A DNA stretch of 32,952 nt from DATKSG01 sp035531775 (GCA_035531775.1 DATKSG010000007.1:1-32952); one strand, 5' to 3'. Positions 6,755 to 14,544 are shown, numbered from the stretch's first letter. Numbers and translations are program-made. Notes: generated from the sequence alone by a model not told the origin.

Positions 6755-6843
6755 GGAGAGGTGCGAGAGCGGCCGAATCGGACTCACTGCTAATGAGTTG
6801 ACCTGGGAAACTGGGTCCGAGGGTTCAAATCCCTCCCTCTCCG
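6755..6843 (+). tRNA. tRNA-Ser(GCT)
   Basis: The acceptor arms GGAGAGG (6755-6761) and CCTCTCC (6836-6842) pair perfectly, with discriminator G6843. The anticodon stem ACTCA/TGAGT encloses the loop CTGCTAA, giving anticodon GCT (6789-6791). The T arm is GAGGG-TTCAAAT-CCCTC (6819-6835). The long variable arm between the anticodon stem and T arm is characteristic of class II serine tRNAs. CCA is not encoded. It lies 31 nt before rimO. Confidence 0.97.
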
Positions 6844-6862
6844 CTGTTGTCGGGTCCACCGG

Positions 6863-6868
6863 TAGATT
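6863..6868 (+). promoter_or_regulatory. -10 element (TAGATT) of rimO, leaderless start
   Basis: TAGATT lies six bases before the GTG start of rimO, with no ribosome binding site, in the 31-nt spacer after the tRNA gene. This implies transcription starting at or next to the start codon, independent of the tRNA promoter. Confidence 0.6.
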
Positions 6869-6874
6869 GGACCG

Positions 6875-8194
6875 GTGGCCGGTCGGTACTACCTCGAGAC
6901 CCTGGGCTGCCCGAAGAACCAGGTGGATTCGGACAAGCTCCGGGGCACCTTGGGGGCCGAGGGCTACGAGGTCGCCGAGGACGTCCATGACGCCGACCTG
7001 GTGGTGGTGAACACCTGCGCCTTCATCGAGGCGGCCCGCCAGGAGTCGATCGACACCGTGCTCTACCTGGCCGAGTTGCGCCGCCCCGGGGCCCGGTTGG
7101 TGGTCACCGGGTGCATGGCCGAGCGCTACGGCGACGAGCTGGCCACGGCCCTGCCCGAGGTGGACCTGGTGGCCGGCTTTGGGGTGCCCGTAACGCTCGG
7201 GGCCACCCGTCTCGACGGCGGCCGCGCTGGTGCGCGGCGGCCGTCGTTCGACCTCCTCAACCTGCCCCGACCGCCGTCGGCGGCGCCGTGGGCCTATGTC
7301 AAGGTGGCCGAGGGGTGCGACCGCCGCTGCGGGTTCTGCGCCATCCCGTCGTTCCGGGGGGCCCAGCGCTCGCGTCCGGCCGATGCCATCCTCGACGAGG
7401 TCCATGCCCTTGGGCCCTCCGTGGCCGAGGTGGTGCTGGTGGCGCAGGACCTGGCCTCGTGGGGCCTCGACCGCAGCGCGCCGGACCGCCGGGCTCGACC
7501 GGCCGGCACGCCTCGTCCCCTCATCGAGCTGGTGGGCCAGGTGGCCGACCGTGTGGAGCGGGTCCGGCTGCTGTACCTCTACCCGTCCGCCCTCGACGAC
7601 GGACTGGTCGAAGCCGTCATCGCCACGGGCGTGCCGTACTTCGACCTGTCCTTGCAGCACGTGTCGCGCCCGCACGTGCAGCGCATGCGCCGCTGGGGCG
7701 ACGGCGAGCGCTTCCTCGACCGCATCGCCGCCATCCGGGCCATGGCGCCCGATGCCGCCCTGCGGTCGTCGTTCATCCTCGGCTACCCCGGAGAGACCGA
7801 GGACGACCACGACCTGCTGCTGTCGTTCCTGGCCGAGGCGCGACTGGACTGGGCCGGCTTCTTCACCTTTTCCGAAGAGCCCGGCACCTACGCTGCGGGT
7901 CCGGCGGCCGGCGAGCGGGTGCCGCCCGAGCTCGCCCTGGAACGGTTGCGCGAGTGCTCCGAGGTCCAAGACGCCATAACCGCGGAGCACGGCAACGCCC
8001 TGGTCGGGTCCAAGCTCCGGGTGCTGGTCGACGAGCCCGGCCGCGCCCGATCGCATCACCAGGCGCCCGAGATCGACGGCCTCGTGCACGTGCCCGAGGA
8101 ACTGGAGGTGGGGGCCTTTCACGAGGTGCTCGTCACCGGCGCTGCCGGTCCCGACCTGTGGGCCGAAGCGCTCGACGCCGGTGTCTCGCCATGA
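6875..8194 (+). CDS. rimO: Ribosomal protein uS12 methylthiotransferase RimO
   Basis: This 439-residue radical-SAM enzyme adds a methylthio group to an Asp of ribosomal protein S12. The N-terminal UPF0004 domain has the three cluster-binding Cys: Cys12 (LETLGCPKN, favouring RimO over MiaB), Cys48 (VVNTCAFI) and Cys80 (VVTGCMAERYG). The radical-SAM motif Cys148-x3-Cys152-x2-Cys155 follows (AEGCDRRCGFC). Further signatures are LYLYPS, DLSLQH, SSFILGYPGETE and FFTFSEEPGT, and a TRAM-like domain closes the protein. GTG is chosen because of the TAGATT box six bases upstream. The stop overlaps the pgsA start (ATGA), so rimO, pgsA and cinA form one operon. Confidence 0.93.
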   Translation: MAGRYYLETLGCPKNQVDSDKLRGTLGAEGYEVAEDVHDADLVVVNTCAFIEAARQESIDTVLYLAELRRPGARLVVTGCMAERYGDELATALPEVDLVAGFGVPVTLGATRLDGGRAGARRPSFDLLNLPRPPSAAPWAYVKVAEGCDRRCGFCAIPSFRGAQRSRPADAILDEVHALGPSVAEVVLVAQDLASWGLDRSAPDRRARPAGTPRPLIELVGQVADRVERVRLLYLYPSALDDGLVEAVIATGVPYFDLSLQHVSRPHVQRMRRWGDGERFLDRIAAIRAMAPDAALRSSFILGYPGETEDDHDLLLSFLAEARLDWAGFFTFSEEPGTYAAGPAAGERVPPELALERLRECSEVQDAITAEHGNALVGSKLRVLVDEPGRARSHHQAPEIDGLVHVPEELEVGAFHEVLVTGAAGPDLWAEALDAGVSP

Positions 8195-8838
8195 GCGGCG
8201 ACCGCCATCCACCTCAGCTCGCCACTTTCGGGCCCTCGGCCTTGGCCACACCGGCCAACGCCATCACGGCCGCCCGCCTGGCCGCCACACCGGCCATCAT
8301 CGCCATGGTGGCGCTGTCGGGCCCGGGCTGGGCGCCGTTCGCCGTGGCCTTCGCCATCGGGTCCACCGACGGCGTCGACGGGTGGCTGGCTCGTCGCCAG
8401 GGCACGACGCGATCGGGAGCCTTCCTCGACCCGCTGGCCGACAAGGTGGCCGTGGTCGGGATCCTCTGCGCCATCGCCGCTCGCCACGAGGTGTCGTGGG
8501 TGCCGGTGGCGCTGATCGCCGCGCGCGAGGTGTCGATGAGCGTGTACCGCGTCGTCATGGGCCGGCGCGGCGTGTCCATCCCGGCCCGGGCGTCGGCCAA
8601 GGTGAAGACCCTCGTCCAGGGCCTGTCCATCCTCCTGTGCCTGGCTCCGCCGGTGGCCCGCCACGGTGCCGTGCTCCAGGTGGCCCTGTGGAGCGCCGTC
8701 GTGCTCACCTTGGCCACCGGGGTGCAGTACGTCCTCGACGGGCACGGCGCCGGACGTGGCGGCAAGGACGCCGAGTCGCAGTCGGGCGGGGCGCCGCCAG
8801 GCCTGGACGTGGGGGCGGTGGGGGAAGCCACAGGATGA
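8191..8838 (+). CDS. pgsA: CDP-diacylglycerol-glycerol-3-phosphate 3-phosphatidyltransferase family protein
   Basis: The 215-residue membrane enzyme belongs to the CDP-alcohol phosphatidyltransferase family, which makes phosphatidylglycerol phosphate from CDP-diacylglycerol. The family signature is complete at about residues 66-90: DGVDGWLAR, then G, then DPLADK, giving the D-x2-D-G-x2-A-R...G-x3-D-x3-D pattern that binds metal and substrate. The helix ANAITAARLAATPAIIAM precedes it and further hydrophobic helices follow. The C-terminal 30 residues are hydrophilic. The gene overlaps rimO upstream and cinA downstream by four bases each, so the three are translationally coupled. Position between rimO and cinA is standard for pgsA. 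Confidence 0.9.
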   Translation: MSGDRHPPQLATFGPSALATPANAITAARLAATPAIIAMVALSGPGWAPFAVAFAIGSTDGVDGWLARRQGTTRSGAFLDPLADKVAVVGILCAIAARHEVSWVPVALIAAREVSMSVYRVVMGRRGVSIPARASAKVKTLVQGLSILLCLAPPVARHGAVLQVALWSAVVLTLATGVQYVLDGHGAGRGGKDAESQSGGAPPGLDVGAVGEATG

Positions 8839-10094
8839 GAGTTGAGATCGTGGCCGTCGGCACCGAGTTGCTGCTCGGCCAGATCGCCGATACCAACTCG
8901 GCCTGGTTGGGCGAGCAGCTGGCGCTGCTCGGCGTGGACTCGCACTTCCATCAGGCGGTGGGGGACAACCAGGCCCGCATCGTCCTGGCCCTGCGCACGG
9001 CCCTGGCCCGTAGCGACGGAGTGGTGGTGTGCGGCGGGCTCGGGCCCACCCATGACGACATCACCCGTGAAGCCCTGGCCGAGGTGATGCAGGTCGCCCT
9101 CGAGCGCGACCAGGAGATCGTGGCCCGCATCGCCGAGCTGTTCTCGTCGCGTGGCAGGGACATGCCGGCCAACAACGGGCGTCAGGCCGACGTGCCCCGT
9201 GGGGCCACCGTGATCCCACAGGTCCTCGGCACCGCCCCCGGCCTCGTTTGCCCGGTGGGCACCAAGGTGGCCTACGCCCTGCCCGGCGTGCCTTACGAGA
9301 TGATGGAGATGTTCGACCGGGCCGTGGCCCCCGACCTGCGACGGCGCCTGGGAGAGGCCGGGCAGTCGGGCGTCATCGTGAGCCGGGTGGTGCGCACGTG
9401 GGGGATGAGCGAGTCCGGGCTCGGCGAAGTCCTGGCCCCTCGCATAGCTGCTCTGGACGCCCAGGGCGGCAATCCCACCATCGCCTTGCTGGCCAGCGGC
9501 ATCGAGGGCATCAAGGTGCGGATCACGGCCAAGGCTGCCGACACTGCGACGACGGAGGCCCTGCTCCGAGCTGAGGAGGCCCAGGTGCGGGCCGTGGTGG
9601 GAGAGGTGGTCTTCGGCGTCGACGACCAGTCGATGGAGTGGGCTGTGGCCGAGCTGCTCGACGCCGGGGGCTTGACCTTGGGCCTGGCCGAGTCGGTCAC
9701 CGGCGGCCTGGTGGCGGCCCGGCTGGTGAACGTGCCCGGAGCCAGCCGGTGGCTGCGCGGCGCCCTCGTGGCCTATGCCTCGGAGGTCAAGTTCTCGTTG
9801 CTCGACGTGCCCGAGGGCCCGGTGGTGGGCGAGGAGAGTGCCCGGTCGATGGCCGAGGGCGCCCGTCGCCTCCTCGGCGCCGACGTCGGGCTGTCGCTCA
9901 CCGGCGTGGCCGGGCCCGAGGAGCACGACGGCCACGCGCCGGGCACCGTGTTCGTCGGGCTGGCCATGGAGGGCGCCGGCACCGAGGTGCTGCCCATGCG
10001 ACTCCCAGGCGATCGCGACCGCGTCCGCCAATTCGCAGCCATCTCCGCTCTCGACTTCCTGCGTCGCCGGTTGGCGGCTATGGAGCGGTCGTAA
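8835..10094 (+). CDS. cinA: CinA-family protein: competence/damage-inducible protein with nicotinamide-nucleotide amidase domain
   Basis: The 419-residue two-domain protein has an N-terminal MoCF-binding-like domain (about 1-170) with VAVGTELLLGQIADTN and CGGLGPTHDD. Related domains hydrolyse ADP-ribose. A middle linker leads to the C-terminal CinA domain (about 260-415) with LAESVTGGLVAARL, where Ser287 is the predicted nucleophile, then VAYASEVKFSLLDV and SLTGVAGPEEHDG. Related domains deamidate NMN to nicotinate mononucleotide in pyridine-nucleotide salvage. Length is normal for full-length CinA. The ATG overlaps the pgsA stop. A 60-nt gap separates it from the GAF-PP2C gene, which has its own ribosome binding site. 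Confidence 0.92.
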   Translation: MRVEIVAVGTELLLGQIADTNSAWLGEQLALLGVDSHFHQAVGDNQARIVLALRTALARSDGVVVCGGLGPTHDDITREALAEVMQVALERDQEIVARIAELFSSRGRDMPANNGRQADVPRGATVIPQVLGTAPGLVCPVGTKVAYALPGVPYEMMEMFDRAVAPDLRRRLGEAGQSGVIVSRVVRTWGMSESGLGEVLAPRIAALDAQGGNPTIALLASGIEGIKVRITAKAADTATTEALLRAEEAQVRAVVGEVVFGVDDQSMEWAVAELLDAGGLTLGLAESVTGGLVAARLVNVPGASRWLRGALVAYASEVKFSLLDVPEGPVVGEESARSMAEGARRLLGADVGLSLTGVAGPEEHDGHAPGTVFVGLAMEGAGTEVLPMRLPGDRDRVRQFAAISALDFLRRRLAAMERS

Positions 10095-10154
10095 CCGGCG
10101 CATCCAGGGTTGGCCTCCGGAGGCTCAGGGTAGGGAACGGCCCGGAGGTGTGAC

Positions 10155-11396
10155 ATGACCCACTCGGCTTTGATGCCGGACAACGAGGACGAGCGCCTGG
10201 CTGCGGTCAACCGCTACGACATCCTCGACACCCCGCCTGACGGCGCCTTCGACCGGGTCACGGCTCTGGCTGCCCGGCTTTTCGACGTCCCCATCGCCAT
10301 CGTGAGCATCGTCGACAGCGACCGCATCTGGTTCAAGTCACATCACGGTCTCGATGTGGAGGAGATCGGTCGGGACCCGGGGCTGTGTGCGTCGGCCATC
10401 TTGTCCGACCGCCCCTGGCTGGTTGCCGACGCCAAGGTCGACCCGCGCACGTTGGCGAACCCCTTGGTGGCCGGCGAGTTCGGGCTTCGTTTCTACGCCG
10501 GGGCCCCGCTCACCACCGGGGACGGCTTCAACCTGGGGACCCTGTGCGTGATCGACCATGAGCCTCGGGAGGTCACCGACGACGAGGTGGCCAACCTGAG
10601 CGATCTGGCCTCTGTGGTCATGGACGAGTTGGAGCTCCGCATCTCGGCCAGGCGCACGGTGAGCCTCGAGGCAGAGATGCGCCGCCGGGCGGAAACCGTG
10701 GCCGCCTCTCTACAGGAGAGCCTCATCCCCCCGGTCGTGCCCCAGGTCGAAGGGCTCGACGTCGCATGGCGTTACCACGTGGCCCAGCTCGACCAGGTCG
10801 GCGGCGACTTCTACGACGTGGTGACCACGGACTGGGGCACGGCCCTGGTGGTCGGCGATTCATGTGGCCGGGGGCCATTGGCCGCCTCCTACGCCGGCAC
10901 GGCGCGCTGGACATTGCACACCGTCATGATGGACGACCCCGACCCGGCCCGGGCCCTCGAGCGCCTGAACACCGTCCTGTGCCGGTCACGCGGCAACCGT
11001 GACCGCTACGTCACAGCGGCGGCCGTATCGCTACAGCGAGGGTCGGGTGGGACCCACCTGTCAGTGGCGGTGGGCGGCCATCCCCACCCGCTGATCCTGC
11101 GAGGCGACGGCACGGTCGAGGCGATCGGAACGACCGGGCCGCTGGCTGGGTGGTTTTCTGACATCTCCTACTCCACGTCCGACACCGTGTTGCAGGCGGG
11201 TGACACCGTGGTGCTGTTCACCGACGGCCTGCTCGAAGGCATCGCCGGTCAGGGCCAGACCGACGACGGCGCGCTCCGGGCGGTGCTGGCGCCTTTGGCC
11301 CGGAGGATGGCCGACGAGGTGGCCGCCGGCTTGGACCTGGCCATGGGAGCCAACCGCAGGGACGACGCCGCCTTCTTGGTGACGCGCATCTTGTGA
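10155..11396 (+). CDS. GAF-domain PP2C-type (RsbU/SpoIIE) serine phosphatase
   Basis: This 413-residue cytosolic signalling phosphatase starts at an ATG 6 nt after GGAGGTG. Residues 20-160 form a GAF sensor domain (YDILDTPPDGAFDRVTALAARLFDVPIA and RFYAGAPLTTGDGFNLGTLCVID are typical). Residues 180-412 form the SpoIIE-type phosphatase: the LQESLIPP entry motif, VGGDFYDV with metal-binding Asp, VGDSCGRGPLAA (usually VGDVxGxG; here Ser replaces Val), VAVGGHPHPL, LFTDGLLE, and RRDDAAFLV at the end with the second Asp pair. Such enzymes dephosphorylate a phosphorylated STAS anti-anti-sigma protein. The neighbouring STAS gene overlaps its stop codon (GTGA), so it is the obvious substrate. Confidence 0.9.
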   Translation: MTHSALMPDNEDERLAAVNRYDILDTPPDGAFDRVTALAARLFDVPIAIVSIVDSDRIWFKSHHGLDVEEIGRDPGLCASAILSDRPWLVADAKVDPRTLANPLVAGEFGLRFYAGAPLTTGDGFNLGTLCVIDHEPREVTDDEVANLSDLASVVMDELELRISARRTVSLEAEMRRRAETVAASLQESLIPPVVPQVEGLDVAWRYHVAQLDQVGGDFYDVVTTDWGTALVVGDSCGRGPLAASYAGTARWTLHTVMMDDPDPARALERLNTVLCRSRGNRDRYVTAAAVSLQRGSGGTHLSVAVGGHPHPLILRGDGTVEAIGTTGPLAGWFSDISYSTSDTVLQAGDTVVLFTDGLLEGIAGQGQTDDGALRAVLAPLARRMADEVAAGLDLAMGANRRDDAAFLVTRIL

Positions 11397-11719
11397 CCGA
11401 TCCTGTTCCCTTCGGCATCGACTCGGTCGTCGACCGAAGCGATGAAATCCGCATCGTGGCGCGAGGTGAGGTCGACATCGGGACCGAAGCCGCTCTCAGC
11501 GATGCGGTGAGTGCGGTCTTGGGCGACTCGACCGGCCGACCCGTTGTCCTCGATGTGCGCCAGGTGTCGTTCATGGATTCCTCGGGCCTGCGGGCGGTCC
11601 TTCGGAGCCGGGACTTGGTCATGTCGGCGGGACGGAAGTTCCGTTTGGCCGTCAGCCGTGGTGCGGTGCAAAAGCTGTTCGATGCAGCCGGCGTGTCGAG
11701 TTGGTTCGAATATGAGTGA
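11393..11719 (+). CDS. STAS-domain anti-sigma factor antagonist (RsbV/SpoIIAA type)
   Basis: The 108-residue single-domain protein begins at a GTG overlapping the phosphatase stop. The STAS fold is recognisable: RIVARGEVDIGTEAALSDAV, then PVVLDVRQVSFMDSSGLRAVL, where one of Ser63/Ser64 is the conserved phosphorylation site. Unphosphorylated proteins of this family bind a HATPase anti-sigma factor and release the sigma factor; phosphorylation by that kinase inactivates them. Flanking genes encode exactly the predicted phosphatase and kinase. Its stop overlaps the start of the next gene by 8 nt. Confidence 0.93.
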   Translation: MTDPVPFGIDSVVDRSDEIRIVARGEVDIGTEAALSDAVSAVLGDSTGRPVVLDVRQVSFMDSSGLRAVLRSRDLVMSAGRKFRLAVSRGAVQKLFDAAGVSSWFEYE

Positions 11720-12101
11720 GGCCCTGCGGTTCAACGCCCGTCTGCCGGCTCACCAACTGTCGGTGCGAGCGGCCCGAGCGATGGTAAGAGCGTTGTCCAC
11801 GTTCCTTCCCCCTGACAGGACGCACGCCGTTGAGCTGGTGGTCAGTGAGCTCGTGACGAACTCCATCCGCTACGGGCCACACTCGGCTGACGACGTGGTA
11901 GATGTGGAGCTCGTCCTCCACGACGACAGCCTGGCCGGCACCGTCCGCGACACCGGGCCGGCGTTCCCCTTCCCGATCGACGAGCCCGCTCCCGGTCAGG
12001 TGGGTGGGTTCGGGCTGCACATAGCGGCGTCGCTCAGCGCCCTCGACATCCAGCGCTCCGACCACGGCAATGTCGTGCGCTTCGACGTGCCCTTGGGCTG
12101 A
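11712..12101 (+). CDS. RsbW-like ATP-binding anti-sigma/serine kinase
   Basis: The 129-residue protein starts at the ATG at 11712, inside the end of the STAS gene. It is a stand-alone GHKL ATPase domain: N box ELVVSELVTNSIRYG (Glu46, Asn50), G1 box RDTGPAF (Asp80), G2 box GGFGLHIAASL (99-107). This matches the HATPase_c_2 family of serine kinases that sequester sigma factors or other partners and phosphorylate STAS antagonists. No sigma factor gene is adjacent, so the final target is unknown and may be non-sigma. The converging macro-domain gene ends 29 nt downstream; no clear terminator is visible between them. Confidence 0.9.
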   Translation: MSEALRFNARLPAHQLSVRAARAMVRALSTFLPPDRTHAVELVVSELVTNSIRYGPHSADDVVDVELVLHDDSLAGTVRDTGPAFPFPIDEPAPGQVGGFGLHIAASLSALDIQRSDHGNVVRFDVPLG

Positions 12102-12130
12102 TCAAATCCCGCCCTGGCGCCCCGTCTGCA

Positions 12131-12634
12131 TCACAACATTGTGAGGTAGAGCTCGTGCGTGGTGGCGTCGAAGGCCACCACGCGCACGAGGTCCACCGCG
12201 CTGGGAGATGCCTTGATGCTGTTCATGGCCACGGCGGCGGCCAGCTCCGGCGGGTACCCGTATGCTCCGGTCGAAATGGCCGGGAACGCCACCGAACGCG
12301 CCCCGAGCTCGTCGGCCACCTCGAGCGACCGGCGATAGCACGAGGCCAGGACGTCGGACTCGCCCCGGTGGCCCCCCGTCCACACCGGCCCGACGGTGTG
12401 GATTATCCACGTGGCGGCCAGGGAGAAACCCGGAGTCGCCTTGGCGTCCCCCGGTCGGCAACCGCCGAGCCGGGCGCACGCCGCCTGGAGCAGGCTGGCC
12501 CCGGCGGCCCGGTGGATTGCGCCGTCCACGCCTCCCCCTCCGGCCAGGGCGGTGTTGGCGGCGTTGACGATGGCATCGACCTGTTCGACCGTGATGTCGC
12601 CCGTGGTCACCTCGATGCGGGGCACATCGCTCAT
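12131..12634 (-). CDS. Macro-domain protein, probable ADP-ribose/O-acetyl-ADP-ribose hydrolase
   Basis: The 167-residue protein begins at the ATG giving MSDVPRIEV, just before the first strand of the macro fold and after a GGGGGA tract; the frame continues upstream but overlaps thpR. Conserved features are TGDITVEQVDAIVNAANT (residues 11-28), where Asp and Asn contact ADP-ribose, the Gly-rich LAGGGGVDGAIHRAAG loop, IIHTVGPVW and the second phosphate loop AISTGAYGYP. Close families (YmdB, MacroD) deacetylate O-acetyl-ADP-ribose or remove ADP-ribose from proteins. The gene is divergent from thpR with about 155 nt between them. Confidence 0.9.
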   Translation of the reverse strand: MSDVPRIEVTTGDITVEQVDAIVNAANTALAGGGGVDGAIHRAAGASLLQAACARLGGCRPGDAKATPGFSLAATWIIHTVGPVWTGGHRGESDVLASCYRRSLEVADELGARSVAFPAISTGAYGYPPELAAAVAMNSIKASPSAVDLVRVVAFDATTHELYLTML

Positions 12635-12777
12635 TGTCCCCCACGGCCAAACGGGCCGGGCCTGAACGCCGGACATCGAGGTCATGACGATTACGTGAAC
12701 GCAACGGCGATCACCTGGCCACCACCTTCCACCGATCAGCGCAACGGCGACACATCCCGGTGGCTGCGGCTCCAGGC

Positions 12778-12783
12778 CACACT
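12778..12783 (+). promoter_or_regulatory. Candidate -10 element (CACACT) of thpR, leaderless start
   Basis: CACACT lies six bases before the thpR ATG. The same hexamer at the same distance precedes the start at 26237. It is a weaker match to TANNNT than other boxes in the window. The gap is shared with the divergent macro gene. Confidence 0.35.
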
Positions 12784-12789
12784 GCAGGG

Positions 12790-13329
12790 ATGCGACTGTT
12801 CGTGGCCGCCGTCGTGCCCGCACCTGTCGTCACCGTGCTGAGCGACCTTCCGAGGCCCCCCGCCGCTCCCGTTCGCTGGACCACGCCGGCGCAGTGGCAT
12901 GTGACTCTGCGCTTCGTGGGCTCGGTGGGCGACCACCGGGCGCTGTCGGCGGCGCTGGCCGGCTTGCCGGGCATCCTCGGCGCCAAGGGGGTGACGTCGG
13001 TGCGGGCCGAGCTCGGCCCGGCCACGCAGTGGTTCCCGGGCCGGCGGGTGCTGCAGGTCCCGGTGGTCGGCCTCGACGACCTGGCCGCCGCTGTGAGCCA
13101 GGCCACCAGGGGCTGGTGCAGCCCGCCGGCGGAGCCCTACCGCGGCCACCTCACGGTGGCCCGGGCCCGAGGCCATGGCCCCGGCCCGGCTGCCCTGGCC
13201 GGGTCTCGTCTGTCGGCCACCTGGCCGGTCGAGGCGGTAGTGCTCTACTCCTCGACTCCGTCGCCCACCGGCCCCCGTTACGAGACCCTGGAGCAGGTGG
13301 CTCTGGCCCGGCATGAGCATCCGAGGTGA
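12790..13329 (+). CDS. thpR: RNA 2',3'-cyclic phosphodiesterase / 2'-5' RNA ligase family protein
   Basis: The 179-residue 2H-phosphoesterase carries the two catalytic H-x-T motifs: His37-x-Thr39 (WHVTLRFVG) and His120-x-Thr122 (RGHLTVARA). The start MRLFVAAV is the standard N terminus; an ATG 30 nt upstream is rejected because the family begins at this strand. Homologues open 2',3'-cyclic phosphates or join/cleave 2'-5' linkages in RNA in vitro; their role in bacteria is unsettled. ThpR genes are often found beside cinA or recA, as here. It ends 21 nt before the LexA box of recA, with no obvious terminator. Confidence 0.9.
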   Translation: MRLFVAAVVPAPVVTVLSDLPRPPAAPVRWTTPAQWHVTLRFVGSVGDHRALSAALAGLPGILGAKGVTSVRAELGPATQWFPGRRVLQVPVVGLDDLAAAVSQATRGWCSPPAEPYRGHLTVARARGHGPGPAALAGSRLSATWPVEAVVLYSSTPSPTGPRYETLEQVALARHEHPR

Positions 13330-13350
13330 AGCTCGGGAAAATCCCACGGG

Positions 13351-13362
13351 GAACAGGTGTTC
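13351..13362. promoter_or_regulatory. LexA-binding SOS box upstream of recA
   Basis: GAACAGGTGTTC is a perfect GAAC-N4-GTTC palindrome whose central AGGT fits the actinobacterial R-N-N-Y spacer. It lies 126 bp before the recA ATG and five bases upstream of a TACAGT -10 box, so bound LexA would block RNA polymerase. LexA regulation of recA is established in actinobacteria; its use here is inferred from the site. Confidence 0.85.
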
Positions 13363-13367
13363 GCAAC

Positions 13368-13373
13368 TACAGT
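13368..13373 (+). promoter_or_regulatory. -10 element (TACAGT) of the SOS-controlled recA promoter
   Basis: TACAGT matches TANNNT and follows the LexA box directly. The -35 region would overlap the box and shows no good consensus. A transcript from here would have a leader of about 110 nt before the recA ATG. Confidence 0.5.
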
Positions 13374-13488
13374 GACGTGAGTTGGCCGACGAGGCCTGTC
13401 ACACCCCCTCCATAGGGTCGTCCCGGTCGGAACGATGGACCGGAAACGGCACCACGAAAGAAGCCACGTGCAGAGAGGTAGAGAAGAC

Positions 13489-14544
13489 ATGGAACGTGAC
13501 AAGGCGCTCGACATGGCGCTGAGCCAGATCGAGAAGCAGTTCGGCAAGGGCTCAGTGATGCGCATGGGCGACAACCTCGACATGGGGATCGAGGCCATCT
13601 CCACCGGGGCCATGGCCCTCGACATGGCGCTCGGCATCGGCGGCTTGCCCCGAGGTCGGATCGTGGAGATCTACGGCCCCGAGTCGTCGGGTAAGTCGAC
13701 CTTGGCCATGCACGTGGTGGCCGAGGCTCAACGCAACGGCGGGATCTGCGCCTACATCGACGCCGAGCACGCCATGGACCCGGTGTACGCCTCGGCCATC
13801 GGGGTAAACATCGACGACCTGCTCATCTCCCAGCCCGATACCGGTGAGCAGGCCCTTGAGATCGCCGACATGCTCATCCGGTCGGGGGCGCTCGACGTCA
13901 TCGTGGTCGACTCGGTGGCGGCGCTCACCCCGAGGGCGGAGATCGAGGGGGAGATGGGCGACACCCACGTGGGCCTCCAGGCCCGGCTCATGTCCCAGGC
14001 GTTGCGCAAGCTCACGGGCACGCTGTCCAAGTCGAACACCATCGCCGTCTTCATCAACCAACTCCGCGAGAAGATCGGCGTCATGTATGGGTCACCCGAG
14101 GTGACACCGGGCGGTCGGGCCCTCAAGTTCTATGCCTCCATCCGCCTCGACATCCGGCGAGTGGAGGCCATCAAGGACGGCGCCGAGGTGGTGGGGAGCC
14201 GGACGAGGGTGAAGGTGGTCAAGAACAAGTGCTCGGCGCCGTTCAAGCAGGCGGAGTTCGACATCGAGTACGGCAAGGGCATCAGCCGCGAAGGTTCGCT
14301 GCTCGATGTGGGCGTCGAATTGGGTTTCGTCAAGAAGTCAGGAGCCTGGTTCACCTACGAGGGCGAGCAACTCGGCCAGGGCCGGGAGAAGGCCAAGGAG
14401 TTCCTGCGCGAGACGCCGGAGCTCATGATCGAGATCAACGACCGGATCCGCACCCAGCTGGCCCAGGCGCTGCTCCCGGCCACCGCCGCCACCCCGGTCG
14501 CCGCCGCTGTGGCCGACGACGACGCTCCCATCACCTTGGACTGA
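13489..14544 (+). CDS. recA: Recombinase RecA
   Basis: The 351-residue RecA promotes ATP-dependent homologous pairing and activates LexA self-cleavage. The ATG at 13489 follows AGAGAGGTAG and gives MERDKALDMALSQIEKQFGKGSVMRMGD; an in-frame ATG at 13435 would add an atypical basic extension. Visible motifs are Walker A GPESSGKST (near 66-74), CAYIDAEHAMDP, Walker B VIVVDSVAALTPRAE, MSQALRKLTGTLSKSNTIAVFINQLREKIGVMYGSPEVTPGG covering L1/L2, and KVVKNKCSAPFKQAEFDI in the C-terminal domain. There is no intein. The acidic tail ends VADDDAPITLD. recX, commonly next in actinobacteria, is absent here. Confidence 0.98.
   Translation: MERDKALDMALSQIEKQFGKGSVMRMGDNLDMGIEAISTGAMALDMALGIGGLPRGRIVEIYGPESSGKSTLAMHVVAEAQRNGGICAYIDAEHAMDPVYASAIGVNIDDLLISQPDTGEQALEIADMLIRSGALDVIVVDSVAALTPRAEIEGEMGDTHVGLQARLMSQALRKLTGTLSKSNTIAVFINQLREKIGVMYGSPEVTPGGRALKFYASIRLDIRRVEAIKDGAEVVGSRTRVKVVKNKCSAPFKQAEFDIEYGKGISREGSLLDVGVELGFVKKSGAWFTYEGEQLGQGREKAKEFLRETPELMIEINDRIRTQLAQALLPATAATPVAAAVADDDAPITLD

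Noticed and set aside
6677..8251. 524-codon minus-strand ORF opposite rimO and the tRNA
   Set aside because: Runs through a tRNA gene and the rimO coding sequence; no domain or ribosome binding site.
8214..10103. 629-codon minus-strand ORF opposite pgsA and cinA
   Set aside because: Lies antisense to well-recognised pgsA and cinA; its His/Gly/Arg-rich composition is the usual result of GC-rich codon bias on the opposite strand.
13435..13488. N-terminal extension of recA from an upstream ATG
   Set aside because: Adds an atypical Arg/His-rich stretch; the ATG at 13489 has a ribosome binding site and gives the standard RecA N terminus.
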